Assembly: GCA_024691145.1 (NCBI GenBank)
Contig: JAILNW010000111.1
Coordinates: forward strand, 1 to 16,360
From: Lachnospiraceae bacterium
GTDB lineage: Bacteria; Bacillota; Clostridia; Lachnospirales; Lachnospiraceae
Reading direction: 5' to 3'
DNA length: 16,360 nt
A program made the translations under genes and the position numbers. The notes below the pieces were generated by a model. That model searched no databases and was not told the DNA's origin. It saw only the letters and a program-made list of their open reading frames with translations. Positions 1 to 6,645 of the stretch are shown here, piece after piece. The first letter of the stretch is position 1. Each line of letters begins with the position of its first letter.

Positions 1-462
1 GTCAGCATTAATTATAGATGACTTATATACACAAAAATATATACATACTGTATTAGTAAGATATAATATGTAATACAGTCTTAAATGAGGTATAGTATTC
101 TCTGTACGTATAAGTACCTCCAAAAATGGAATAAGACATATGCCAATAGTTGCAACTGCTAATGCAATAATCTTATATACCTTTCCAAAGAAATTAACTA
201 ATGCAGCTAACTTATCTTCATCCTTTTCTGCTAATGGCTTATAAAAACTATAGGACATGGCCACACCGAATCCCAATTCAGCCATATTAAGCATAGTAAG
301 TACATCTGTAAATAAACTGTTAATCCCAAGATATTCATTACCAAGAACAGATATAAACAGCTTTCTGCTTATAAATGCTAATAATAATATTATTATCTTG
401 CTTGCCAGTCCAATTGTAACATTACGAATGGACTTGGCACTTCTTCCTGCGTTATTACTCAT
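1..462 (-). CDS. Wzx-type polysaccharide flippase, N-terminal part (runs off the left edge)
   Basis: The minus-strand frame starts with ATG at 462 and stays open for 154 codons to the window edge, so the C-terminal two thirds are missing. The start MSNNAGRSAKSIRNVTIG leads into a hydrophobic segment, then LGNEYLGINSLFTDVLTMLN and an ELGFG motif, which are characteristic of the Wzx/RfbX/EpsK family (MATE-like polysaccharide export proteins). A second membrane segment lies near residues 100-120. The family flips undecaprenyl-linked repeat units across the cytoplasmic membrane. The start follows the acyltransferase stop by 16 bases, with AAGGG as ribosome binding site, so it belongs to the same operon as the two genes upstream. 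The family call is secure; substrate cannot be told. Confidence 0.9.
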   Translation of the reverse strand, partial: MSNNAGRSAKSIRNVTIGLASKIIILLLAFISRKLFISVLGNEYLGINSLFTDVLTMLNMAELGFGVAMSYSFYKPLAEKDEDKLAALVNFFGKVYKIIALAVATIGICLIPFLEVLIRTENTIPHLRLYYILYLTNTVCIYFCVYKSSIINAD

Positions 463-478
463 ATTTTTCCCTTACTTT

Positions 479-1216
479 CTAATTTGTCTTTTCATCTTTA
501 AAACAATAATCTAAAAATTCTTTATAGTCCTTAAATAAAGGCTGGCTCTCCATATATGCTTTCTTCTGTAAGTCTTTTGTTAACTCTCTGTTCATCATCC
601 TTACAAAAAGCTTTGAAGTGTATCCTGGATTCTTCTCATTACGAGTTTCGAATAACCAGAAAAATTCATTAAATACCTCAACAGGAGGCTTTTTCCTATA
701 TACTTTATAATATTCAAGAGCTATCTCCTTAGCCTCTTCAAGCTGCTTTGCTTTGCGGCTTACAAGATAGTCTGAAAGTTCCTTTACTTTCTTTGCAGGA
801 TTGCCTGTGGCTACACAGTTATCAGGAATATCCCTTCCAACTACACTTCCTGCTCCTATTATTACATTATTACCTATAGTAACTCCCTTTAGAATAATAG
901 TTCCTGCTCCAATAAATACATTATTACCGATAGTTACCTTTCCAGAACTTCCTGTCATCTCTCCATATGCCCCTCTAAGTACGCTCCAGTCATAACCATG
1001 TGTAAATATAGACACGTCTCTTGCTATCTGAACATCATCACCTATCTCAACTAAAAATGGTCTGGTAATATCTATATCACAAGTCTGTGGTGAATAAAAA
1101 TGTGTCTGTTTTCCAATTCTTACACCCTGAGAACGTAGAAAATCAATATACTTCTCAGATGTCATCTTATTTCCGTATATCATTTTTGATCTCAAATTCT
1201 TAACAGAATTAAACAA
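479..1216 (-). CDS. Hexapeptide-repeat (left-handed beta-helix) O-acyltransferase
   Basis: Residues about 30-145 show the hexapeptide pattern of left-handed beta-helix acyltransferases (VEIGDDVQIARDVSIFTHG, then VTIGNNVFIGAGTIILKGVTIGNNVIIGAGSVV in register, ending with the usual ATGNPAKK). The candidate catalytic His is in the FTHGYDW segment (about residue 73). Such enzymes put acetyl or another acyl group on sugars, here most likely on the exopolysaccharide repeat unit or its precursor. A charged, helical C-terminal extension of about 100 residues is longer than in maltose/galactoside acetyltransferases. The frame is open upstream to a TTG at 1249, overlapping the previous gene, but the strong AGGGGG site at 1225-1230 lies after that point and 8 bases before TTG at 1216. 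I therefore take TTG 1216 as the start (245 aa). ATG at 1183 is a weaker option without a clear site. Confidence 0.86.
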   Translation of the reverse strand: MFNSVKNLRSKMIYGNKMTSEKYIDFLRSQGVRIGKQTHFYSPQTCDIDITRPFLVEIGDDVQIARDVSIFTHGYDWSVLRGAYGEMTGSSGKVTIGNNVFIGAGTIILKGVTIGNNVIIGAGSVVGRDIPDNCVATGNPAKKVKELSDYLVSRKAKQLEEAKEIALEYYKVYRKKPPVEVFNEFFWLFETRNEKNPGYTSKLFVRMMNRELTKDLQKKAYMESQPLFKDYKEFLDYCFKDEKTN

Positions 1217-1235
1217 AACAATTTCCCCCTTTTTT

Positions 1236-2240
1236 CTAAAAACCACCAAACATATAAATCATCTTACGCTTAAACTTAAACATAAAGTAATAAATGTTAG
1301 GCATCATAAGGAATATGCCTGTATGATACTTAATCTTTATGTTTCTTGCCTTTACGTACATATGTATATATTCAATCTTTGAATACAGTTCTTTCATGTT
1401 TGCCTTATCTTTTGTCCACTTTCTAACACCATAATAATTCTCAAAAACATTGCAGACATATCTGTTAATAATCATCTTCATAACTTTAAGGCTTACTTTA
1501 TCTTCAAGGAAGAAAATTCTGTCCTCTTCAGCTAACAATATATGCTGTCTCTTAATTGTATATGAATTCTTTATTATGCCCATAATGCTGTTCTTTCTCT
1601 GTAAATAGTAATACAGCGGTTTCTTAATAAATACAACACTATCTGCATCATAACAATAATGATGAATTACAAATTCATCTTCGTTAATTTTTCCATTAGG
1701 GAAAGGATGATTCTCAACAATATCCCTTCTGTATATCTTGTTCCAGACAACAGTAAGGAAATAATTATCTGTATCATTATATCTCTTGTCATACATATCA
1801 ATACCGCTGCAAGCTATAACCTTGCTCTTCTCGATATCAATAGGCTTATCCTTTACCTTATCATCCTCATATACTTTCTTAAATTCACCTGCAACTATAT
1901 CCGCATTGTATTGCATAGCCAGTAATACAAGTGTTTCATACATAGAAGTATGCAGATAATCATCGGAATCAACAAACCCAACATATTGACCCGTTGCATA
2001 CTTCATGCCTTCGTTCCTGGCAGCTGAAAGACCCTGATTCTCTGTATGAAGTACTATAATTCTGTTATCGTATGCTGCATACTGATCACATATAGCACCA
2101 CCATTATCAGTAGAACCATCATCAACAATAATTATTTCCAAATTTTGATATGTTTGATTAATTATACTGTCTAGGCACCTACATACAAATTTTTCAACAT
2201 TATAAACAGGAACTATGACTGACACCTTGATGTTTTCCAC
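1236..2240 (-). CDS. Family 2 glycosyltransferase (EpsJ/WcaA-like)
   Basis: The N-terminus VSVIVPVYNVEKFVCRCLDS, the DDGSTD segment (Asp40-Asp41) and the metal-binding VDSDD motif (residues 90-94) identify a GT-A fold family 2 glycosyltransferase of 334 residues. It transfers a sugar from a nucleotide donor to the growing lipid-linked repeat unit at the inner face of the membrane. The C-terminal 40 residues are basic and hydrophobic, as expected for membrane association. The start is GTG at 2240 with an excellent AGGAGG seven bases upstream. It is the first clear gene of the left unit; the acyltransferase follows directly. Donor and acceptor sugars cannot be deduced. Confidence 0.93.
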   Translation of the reverse strand: MENIKVSVIVPVYNVEKFVCRCLDSIINQTYQNLEIIIVDDGSTDNGGAICDQYAAYDNRIIVLHTENQGLSAARNEGMKYATGQYVGFVDSDDYLHTSMYETLVLLAMQYNADIVAGEFKKVYEDDKVKDKPIDIEKSKVIACSGIDMYDKRYNDTDNYFLTVVWNKIYRRDIVENHPFPNGKINEDEFVIHHYCYDADSVVFIKKPLYYYLQRKNSIMGIIKNSYTIKRQHILLAEEDRIFFLEDKVSLKVMKMIINRYVCNVFENYYGVRKWTKDKANMKELYSKIEYIHMYVKARNIKIKYHTGIFLMMPNIYYFMFKFKRKMIYMFGGF

Positions 2241-2277
2241 AATGTTTCCTCCTTCATAACATAAACAAAACGAATCT

Positions 2278-2448
2278 TCATAATATCAAGTCTATAACTA
2301 AACCCATTAACGTCGAACTTACAAAATGCCTATTAGTTGTGTAGGGAAATAAATTTTCCTGGCAAAATGCCATAATATAAGAATATCTCAAAAGAAATAT
2401 AGTTACATTACTGTAACCTAAAAATTCCCCCGTTTCATTATTCACCAT
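2278..2448 (-). CDS. Possible short leader ORF (56 aa), doubtful
   Basis: Inside the roughly 250-base leader ahead of the GT2 gene, an ATG at 2448 opens a 56-codon frame that ends with TGA at 2278, 37 bases before the GTG start. A weak GAGG-type site (GAGGCGAGGTT) precedes it. The peptide starts MVNNETGEFLG and ends with a hydrophobic stretch (MGLVIDLIL). I recognise no family. It could be a small membrane peptide, a regulatory leader ORF, a remnant of an older gene, or chance: an open frame of this size is not rare in such A+T-rich DNA. Confidence 0.2.
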   Translation of the reverse strand: MVNNETGEFLGYSNVTIFLLRYSYIMAFCQENLFPYTTNRHFVSSTLMGLVIDLIL

Positions 2449-2494
2449 AACCTCGCCTCAATATTATCCCATCCGTACTTTTAACCCACTTGAT

Positions 2495-2523
2495 ATATTA
2501 TCATTTTTTACACTCATTTACAA
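2495..2523 (-). promoter_or_regulatory. Predicted sigma-A promoter of the left glycosyltransferase-acyltransferase-flippase unit
   Basis: On the minus strand TTGTAA (2523-2518) is followed after exactly 17 bases by TAATAT (2500-2495), preceded by TGA as an extended -10. Transcription would start near 2488, leaving a leader of about 250 bases before the GTG at 2240. The rest of the gap 2241-2674 holds the hydrolase terminator, the doubtful leader ORF and small inverted repeats (for example GTTAC/GTAAC near 2402-2417); I see no known riboswitch there. Confidence 0.6.
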
Positions 2524-2609
2524 GCAATTATTTCAATTTTCTATGTTTTGCATAATTATTTTTTGTTGGTTTTAGTTAATTTAGTAACAATTTTATCTCT
2601 CATAAAAGT

Positions 2610-2645
2610 ATTTCACCGCCAGATTTTTACATCTGACGGTGAAAT
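2610..2645 (-). terminator. Intrinsic terminator after the GH5 gene
   Basis: A 15-base-pair stem (2610-2624 with 2631-2645) with a 6-base loop lies about 30 bases after the hydrolase stop. The single c/a mismatch on the plus strand becomes a G-U wobble in the minus-strand transcript, which supports this orientation. The following U-run is short (TTTT at 2607-2604), so termination may be incomplete. Confidence 0.7.
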
Positions 2646-2674
2646 CGAAGGTGTTTTATGTATTTTTAATAGAA

Positions 2675-5410
2675 TTACTTACGAATTTTATTTTTGAATA
2701 TATCAAACAGTGTTTTATTAACTGTCTTACAGTTTACATACTGTGAATCTAAGTATAAACCAAAATTTTCATTATGATAATCATGATAACTGTAATGTAC
2801 ATCATACTTGTTAATCAAATCCATCATATCAGAAACCCATCCTGCTCCGTTATGATCTGCATCCATCAGCATATAGCTTGTTGTACTGAATTCTCCCATA
2901 TACATTGGAACATTGTTGGCTCTTCCATAATCAAGGAATACATTTAACATATATTCTAAGTAATCTTTGTTAAGTGTATAAACATTGTCACCCTTAACAA
3001 GCTGCATTGCAGGTGCAAATGAGGCATTAGAATCGCAGCCGTTAAACTTAACATATGCACTTACTTTATACTTATATCCTGTCTTCATGTAAACATTCAT
3101 TGTTGAATCTGAGCTTAAATAACATCTGTATTGTCCCTGCACACCACTAATCTTAAGACTTCCTGCTGCATTATGTCCATCTGTTGAAGCTGCATAGCTT
3201 CCACCTCCGCCAGAGCCCATATCCCAGGCGGATATTCCCTTAGCCTTGCTGCAGTCTTCAGTGTACACATCTCTTATATACTTTCCGTTACTATCATATT
3301 CACTAATTACAATATCATCAACAAGCACAGAACCATTTGCTCCAAGATTTGAAGCATATAGCATAAAGTATCCATAGTTAAATGATCCGTCATTTGTCAC
3401 AAGATTTGATTCTATCTTCTGCCATCCAGTTGACTGATTATTATATGAAGATGCTGTATCCTTGGCAATTTTTATATATTTTCTGTTGCCAACTACATAG
3501 GCAATTGTATCATTTCCATATTTTAAATCACTTGCAAAGTTTAACCAGCTTAATCCCTGATGAGTAAATTCAACTGGATAATAATAATGGAATTCATATA
3601 CTGTATTCTTATCATTAATTAATCTGAATGAGTTTGTATATGACCAAGGATATGTTACGACTTTATTAGTTGATACGCAGCCATATGGTCTTTCAACAAA
3701 CAATATATGATTATTATCAACTGTTCTTATAAGCTGTGCCACTTCATTCATAAGATTATAATACATATCAAGTGCTGCATCAGCTGATGATTGTGTTGGC
3801 ATATATGGCTCATTAAGAAGTCCATATCCAAGCACCCCCGGATTAGTGCTGTATCTTTCAGCAATTACCTTCCATAAAGCCTTATATCTTGCTACATTGC
3901 TGTCCTGCCAGAAGGCAACATTAGATGTTGATATAAATCCACCTGCAGGTACATGCATGTTGATAAGTACTTTTATTCCATACTTGTTAGCCCACTCGAT
4001 ATTCTGGTCTAACCATGCAAATCCAGTTTCAAGATAATTATATGGATTATTCTTATCCTCTAACAGATTTACATTTACATAATATCTTACTGCATTAAAT
4101 CCTAATTCAGAAAGTTCTTTATAACTTGCTTCAGAAGCATATGTAGTAATAGGCTTTGATGGGTTGTCCCATACGGCATTTCCCATACCCATACTCTTTA
4201 TAATATACTCTTTTCCGTTAGAATCATAAAGTTTGTCACCATTAACCTTAATCATTCCAGCTACTGTCTGGCTTCCTGAAGAAGGTGTCTGTGTAGGTGC
4301 TGCTGTTGGAACTGCTGTTGGCTTTACTGTAGGTGCTGCTGTCTGTACAGTAACATCTGTACTTCCTGCAACTCCTACACCCTGTTCTTCAACAGATGAA
4401 TCAGCATCTCCTATTTCCACAGCTGTTCCCTGTGTAATTTCATTTGAATATGTTTCTACTATATTTCCAACATTGCTGTAATCTCCAGAATTTACATCTG
4501 AATTAGCAAGTGTTACTGTTGATCCATTAGTAAGATCATGTGATGAATAATATATTACAAGGTTAGAGCTGTAAAATGGTGTTGTATAGTTATCTTTTTC
4601 TATACTATAATTGTAGCTCATTTTACCTGTAGCATAATCAACATCATATATATATGCATTCTTAAAGAATAATTGCCCGCTCTTATAAAGTATTGGTGAA
4701 TCAGACATTACAAACCTTGTTTTTCCTGAATATGAAAAATACACATAATAATCACCATATACTTTTTCCTTTGGATTGATTGTTGCAGCCGGAGCACTTG
4801 TTGGTGCTGTTGTAGGTGCAGCTGTTGGTGCTATTGTTGGCTCTGGCGTTGGCTCTGGCGTTGGTGCTGGTGTCGGAGTTGGTGCCATCTGTCCTTCTTT
4901 TTCATTTAATTCAGCTAATATACTATCATAATTAGTATTTAAATAATTGAAAATATTATAAAGTGCATAGGTTGTACGCAGATATTTGCTATTAGAATAT
5001 TTTACTTTTCCATTTGAGTCGTATAAATCTTCACTACTGTATTTGATTGTTGCTTTACTGTTAGTATTTAATTTTTCATAAGCCCACCGGCCTACAGATT
5101 CTTTTAATGTTAATTTTCCAGATGATGAACAATTATATAACATATAACTTCTGGCTGACATATAGCCTGATGAATAAAGAATTGGTCTGTTAGAAACAAC
5201 CACTTTTTGAGAACCACTTTGAGTATAATATACAGCATATAACTGGCTGCTGTCTACATTTCCTGATTTTGCAGCCTCAAAAACACTTTCCTTTTCAAGA
5301 TACTCATACCCGCTAAGTTTACAAGTCGATGCAATCATGGCCATAATAAGCCCAAATACACATAATGACGATACTTTTAATTTTTTTAACTTAAATAGAA
5401 AACCATACAT
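2675..5410 (-). CDS. Large secreted GH5-type glycoside hydrolase (cellulase-like) with duplicated N-terminal module and insert in the catalytic domain
   Basis: The protein has 911 residues counted from ATG 5410, which has GGAGGT six bases upstream. The frame also contains GTG at 5431, but that codon lies before the ribosome binding site. Layout: basic N-terminus and hydrophobic export/anchor segment (about 1-33); module copy 1 (about 52-135); Pro/Thr linker (about 174-211); module copy 2 (about 217-300); second Pro/Thr linker (about 357-380); GH5-like (beta/alpha)8 domain from about 386 to the end. Catalytic candidates are Glu534 in LLNEPYM (acid/base) and Glu840 in YMGEFSTTS (nucleophile), with EFHYYYP between. 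The two Glu are about 306 residues apart, far more than usual, because about 180 residues (625-805) resembling a beta-sandwich carbohydrate-binding module are inserted. GH5 enzymes cut beta-glucans, mannans or related chains; the true substrate may be the locus polysaccharide or dietary glucan. A Cys near residue 30 is not in a good lipobox. Confidence 0.88.
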   Translation of the reverse strand: MYGFLFKLKKLKVSSLCVFGLIMAMIASTCKLSGYEYLEKESVFEAAKSGNVDSSQLYAVYYTQSGSQKVVVSNRPILYSSGYMSARSYMLYNCSSSGKLTLKESVGRWAYEKLNTNSKATIKYSSEDLYDSNGKVKYSNSKYLRTTYALYNIFNYLNTNYDSILAELNEKEGQMAPTPTPAPTPEPTPEPTIAPTAAPTTAPTSAPAATINPKEKVYGDYYVYFSYSGKTRFVMSDSPILYKSGQLFFKNAYIYDVDYATGKMSYNYSIEKDNYTTPFYSSNLVIYYSSHDLTNGSTVTLANSDVNSGDYSNVGNIVETYSNEITQGTAVEIGDADSSVEEQGVGVAGSTDVTVQTAAPTVKPTAVPTAAPTQTPSSGSQTVAGMIKVNGDKLYDSNGKEYIIKSMGMGNAVWDNPSKPITTYASEASYKELSELGFNAVRYYVNVNLLEDKNNPYNYLETGFAWLDQNIEWANKYGIKVLINMHVPAGGFISTSNVAFWQDSNVARYKALWKVIAERYSTNPGVLGYGLLNEPYMPTQSSADAALDMYYNLMNEVAQLIRTVDNNHILFVERPYGCVSTNKVVTYPWSYTNSFRLINDKNTVYEFHYYYPVEFTHQGLSWLNFASDLKYGNDTIAYVVGNRKYIKIAKDTASSYNNQSTGWQKIESNLVTNDGSFNYGYFMLYASNLGANGSVLVDDIVISEYDSNGKYIRDVYTEDCSKAKGISAWDMGSGGGGSYAASTDGHNAAGSLKISGVQGQYRCYLSSDSTMNVYMKTGYKYKVSAYVKFNGCDSNASFAPAMQLVKGDNVYTLNKDYLEYMLNVFLDYGRANNVPMYMGEFSTTSYMLMDADHNGAGWVSDMMDLINKYDVHYSYHDYHNENFGLYLDSQYVNCKTVNKTLFDIFKNKIRK

Positions 5411-5415
5411 AGAAA

Positions 5416-5449
5416 GACCTCCATTCAACACGCTTTGCTAAAGGAGGTC
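5416..5449 (-). promoter_or_regulatory. Hairpin sequestering the GH5 ribosome binding site (riboswitch expression platform)
   Basis: On the minus strand GACCTCC (5449-5443) is perfectly complementary to GGAGGTC (5422-5416), which holds the Shine-Dalgarno sequence of the ATG at 5410. The loop is 20 bases. No U-run follows, so this looks like translational control rather than a terminator. The same 5' arm can instead pair with aptamer core bases (see findings). Confidence 0.7.
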
Positions 5450-5462
5450 AAGAAATACACTA

Positions 5463-5550
5463 TCCATACGGCAGCTGGCTATCATAGTTTCATACCTTAG
5501 ATCCTCTAGCTTTGCGTCCCTGTTTTTCAACAGGTTTGCCCTTATCATAT
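5463..5550 (-). ncRNA. Cyclic di-GMP-I (GEMM-I) riboswitch aptamer
   Basis: The minus strand carries the class I hallmarks in order: GGGCAAACC (5541-5533), a 6-base-pair stem CCTGTT/AACAGG closed by a GAAA tetraloop (5534-5519), then GGACGCAAAGC, a second arm with GGATCTAAGG, and the closing segment ATAGCCAGCTGCCGTATGG, which matches the conserved tetraloop-receptor/closing half of this family. The aptamer senses the second messenger c-di-GMP. It sits in the 5' leader of the GH5 gene, starting about 10-20 bases after the predicted transcription start and ending 52 bases before the ATG. The match was made from memory of the family consensus, not by a covariance search, but the core is close to invariant. 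Confidence 0.93.
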
Positions 5551-5566
5551 TATCTTTACAGTTTTA

Positions 5567-5595
5567 ATTATACCATTTTTTTACATATTTTTACA
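5567..5595 (-). promoter_or_regulatory. Predicted promoter of the riboswitch-GH5 transcript
   Basis: A perfect TATAAT (5572-5567) with TGG directly upstream (extended -10) lies 17 bases from a poor -35, TGTAAA (5595-5590). The predicted start near 5560 places the aptamer at the very 5' end of the RNA, as expected. Confidence 0.75.
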
Positions 5596-5632
5596 TAAGT
5601 CGTTGGTCCTATTTATAGAAAAAATGTAACTC

Positions 5633-5661
5633 TTGACTAACATTAAATATTGATTTAAACT
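5633..5661 (+). promoter_or_regulatory. Predicted promoter of the metallophosphoesterase gene
   Basis: TTGACT (5633-5638) and TAAACT (5656-5661) are separated by 17 bases, 30 bases before the ATG at 5692. The -10 is imperfect. The promoter diverges from the hydrolase promoter, whose -35 is about 40 bases away, so a regulator could act on both. Confidence 0.45.
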
Positions 5662-5691
5662 ATATAAAAAAACAACACATGGAGGTAGCAT

Positions 5692-6606
5692 ATGGATTTT
5701 AATAAGTTCAAAGATTATGTCAAGAAACATAAGATTAAAACAGTGGCATTTGCATTTTTAATTATATTATTTATTTATATAATGACAGGCTTATCAGAAG
5801 AAATTGAATATTCTTATTACGATATAACATCAGACAGACTTCCCTCTGATTTTGATAATTGTAAGATTATTCATATCTCAGATTTTCATGATAAAGAACT
5901 TGAGGATTATGATTCTTTTATAAAAAAAATTGCAAGTGAAGAGCCTGACTTTATTTTTCTTACAGGAGATATAATGGATAAAGGTTCAACAGACCTTACT
6001 CAGGTTGACAGACTTCTTAGTGATATAGTTGATATTGCACCTGTTTATGCAATTGATGGAAACCATGAACATGATAATTATCCAGTTTTTTATAAGCTTG
6101 CTGACTTATATAAAGATTATGGCGTAACATTTCTTTTTAATGAAACAATAAGCATTACTGCTGATGGTACAGAAGTTTCCCGATATATTAATGGAGAAGG
6201 AACTGCTGATACAGAAAACTCTGATAATACAGCCCAGACTATCGATATCTGTGGTGTTGCATATGTGGATGAAGTTTATATAACTGGTACATACCACAGA
6301 CTTAAGGCCCTTAATGATGATTCACCATTTTCGATTATGCTTTATCACTGCAGCAACCTTTTTGACGAATATTATTATTATAATTACGACCTTATATTAG
6401 CAGGGCATACACATGGAGGAATTATAAGATTTCCTTTAGTTGGAGGACTTCTTAGCAATGACGGAACATTTTTTCCAAAGTACACTTTTGGAAAGTTTAC
6501 AAAGGGAAAAAGCACCCTTATAGCTTCAAAGGGCTTAGGAGACAGTATTCTTCCTAGAATACATGATAAACCTGATGTTGGAATAATTACATTACATTGT
6601 AAGTAA
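5692..6606 (+). CDS. Membrane-anchored metallophosphoesterase (YaeI/YkuE-like)
   Basis: The 304-residue product has a basic N-terminus, one membrane segment at about 17-34, and an outward-facing calcineurin-like phosphoesterase domain with all metal motifs intact: SDFH (Asp64, His66), GDIMDKG (Asp93), GNHEHD (Asn124, His125), the His of MLYHCSN (His219) and GHTHGG (His239, His241). Relatives remove phosphate from UDP-sugars, lipids or other phosphoesters at the membrane surface; the substrate here is unknown. ATG 5692 follows GGAGG by six bases. It is the only complete plus-strand gene, set between the divergent hydrolase and the convergent operon end. A role in recycling polyprenyl or sugar phosphates is possible but is guesswork from position. 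Confidence 0.9.
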   Translation: MDFNKFKDYVKKHKIKTVAFAFLIILFIYIMTGLSEEIEYSYYDITSDRLPSDFDNCKIIHISDFHDKELEDYDSFIKKIASEEPDFIFLTGDIMDKGSTDLTQVDRLLSDIVDIAPVYAIDGNHEHDNYPVFYKLADLYKDYGVTFLFNETISITADGTEVSRYINGEGTADTENSDNTAQTIDICGVAYVDEVYITGTYHRLKALNDDSPFSIMLYHCSNLFDEYYYYNYDLILAGHTHGGIIRFPLVGGLLSNDGTFFPKYTFGKFTKGKSTLIASKGLGDSILPRIHDKPDVGIITLHCK

Positions 6607-6610
6607 GATA

Positions 6611-6642
6611 AAAGCCACCTGACAACTTAGTCAGGTGGCTTT
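6611..6642. terminator. Bidirectional intrinsic terminator between convergent genes
   Basis: A perfect 13-base-pair stem (6611-6623 with 6630-6642) with a 6-base loop lies 4 bases after the phosphoesterase stop and 3 bases before the pyruvyltransferase stop. T-rich tracts follow on both strands (TTTATATT and TTTTATCTT), so it can end both transcripts. Confidence 0.92.
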
Positions 6643-6645
6643 ATA

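Noticed and set aside
4233..4481. Plus-strand frame with a Gly/Ala/Val-rich repetitive product opposite the hydrolase gene
   Set aside because: The repetitive composition is the reverse reading of the second Pro/Thr linker, not a protein of its own.
4780..4890. Short direct repeats, including a tandem 12-base unit near 4840-4863
   Set aside because: They encode the Pro/Thr-rich linker of the hydrolase and are in frame throughout; units are too short and adjacent to be a CRISPR array.
5411..5431. GTG at 5431 as start of the hydrolase
   Set aside because: It lies upstream of the GGAGGT ribosome site, in the loop of the sequestering hairpin; ATG 5410 has ideal spacing and begins a normal signal sequence.
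5416..5449. Reading the platform hairpin as an intrinsic terminator
   Set aside because: The stem has only 7 pairs with a 20-base loop and is followed by TTTCTATG rather than a U-run; its 3' arm is the ribosome site itself.
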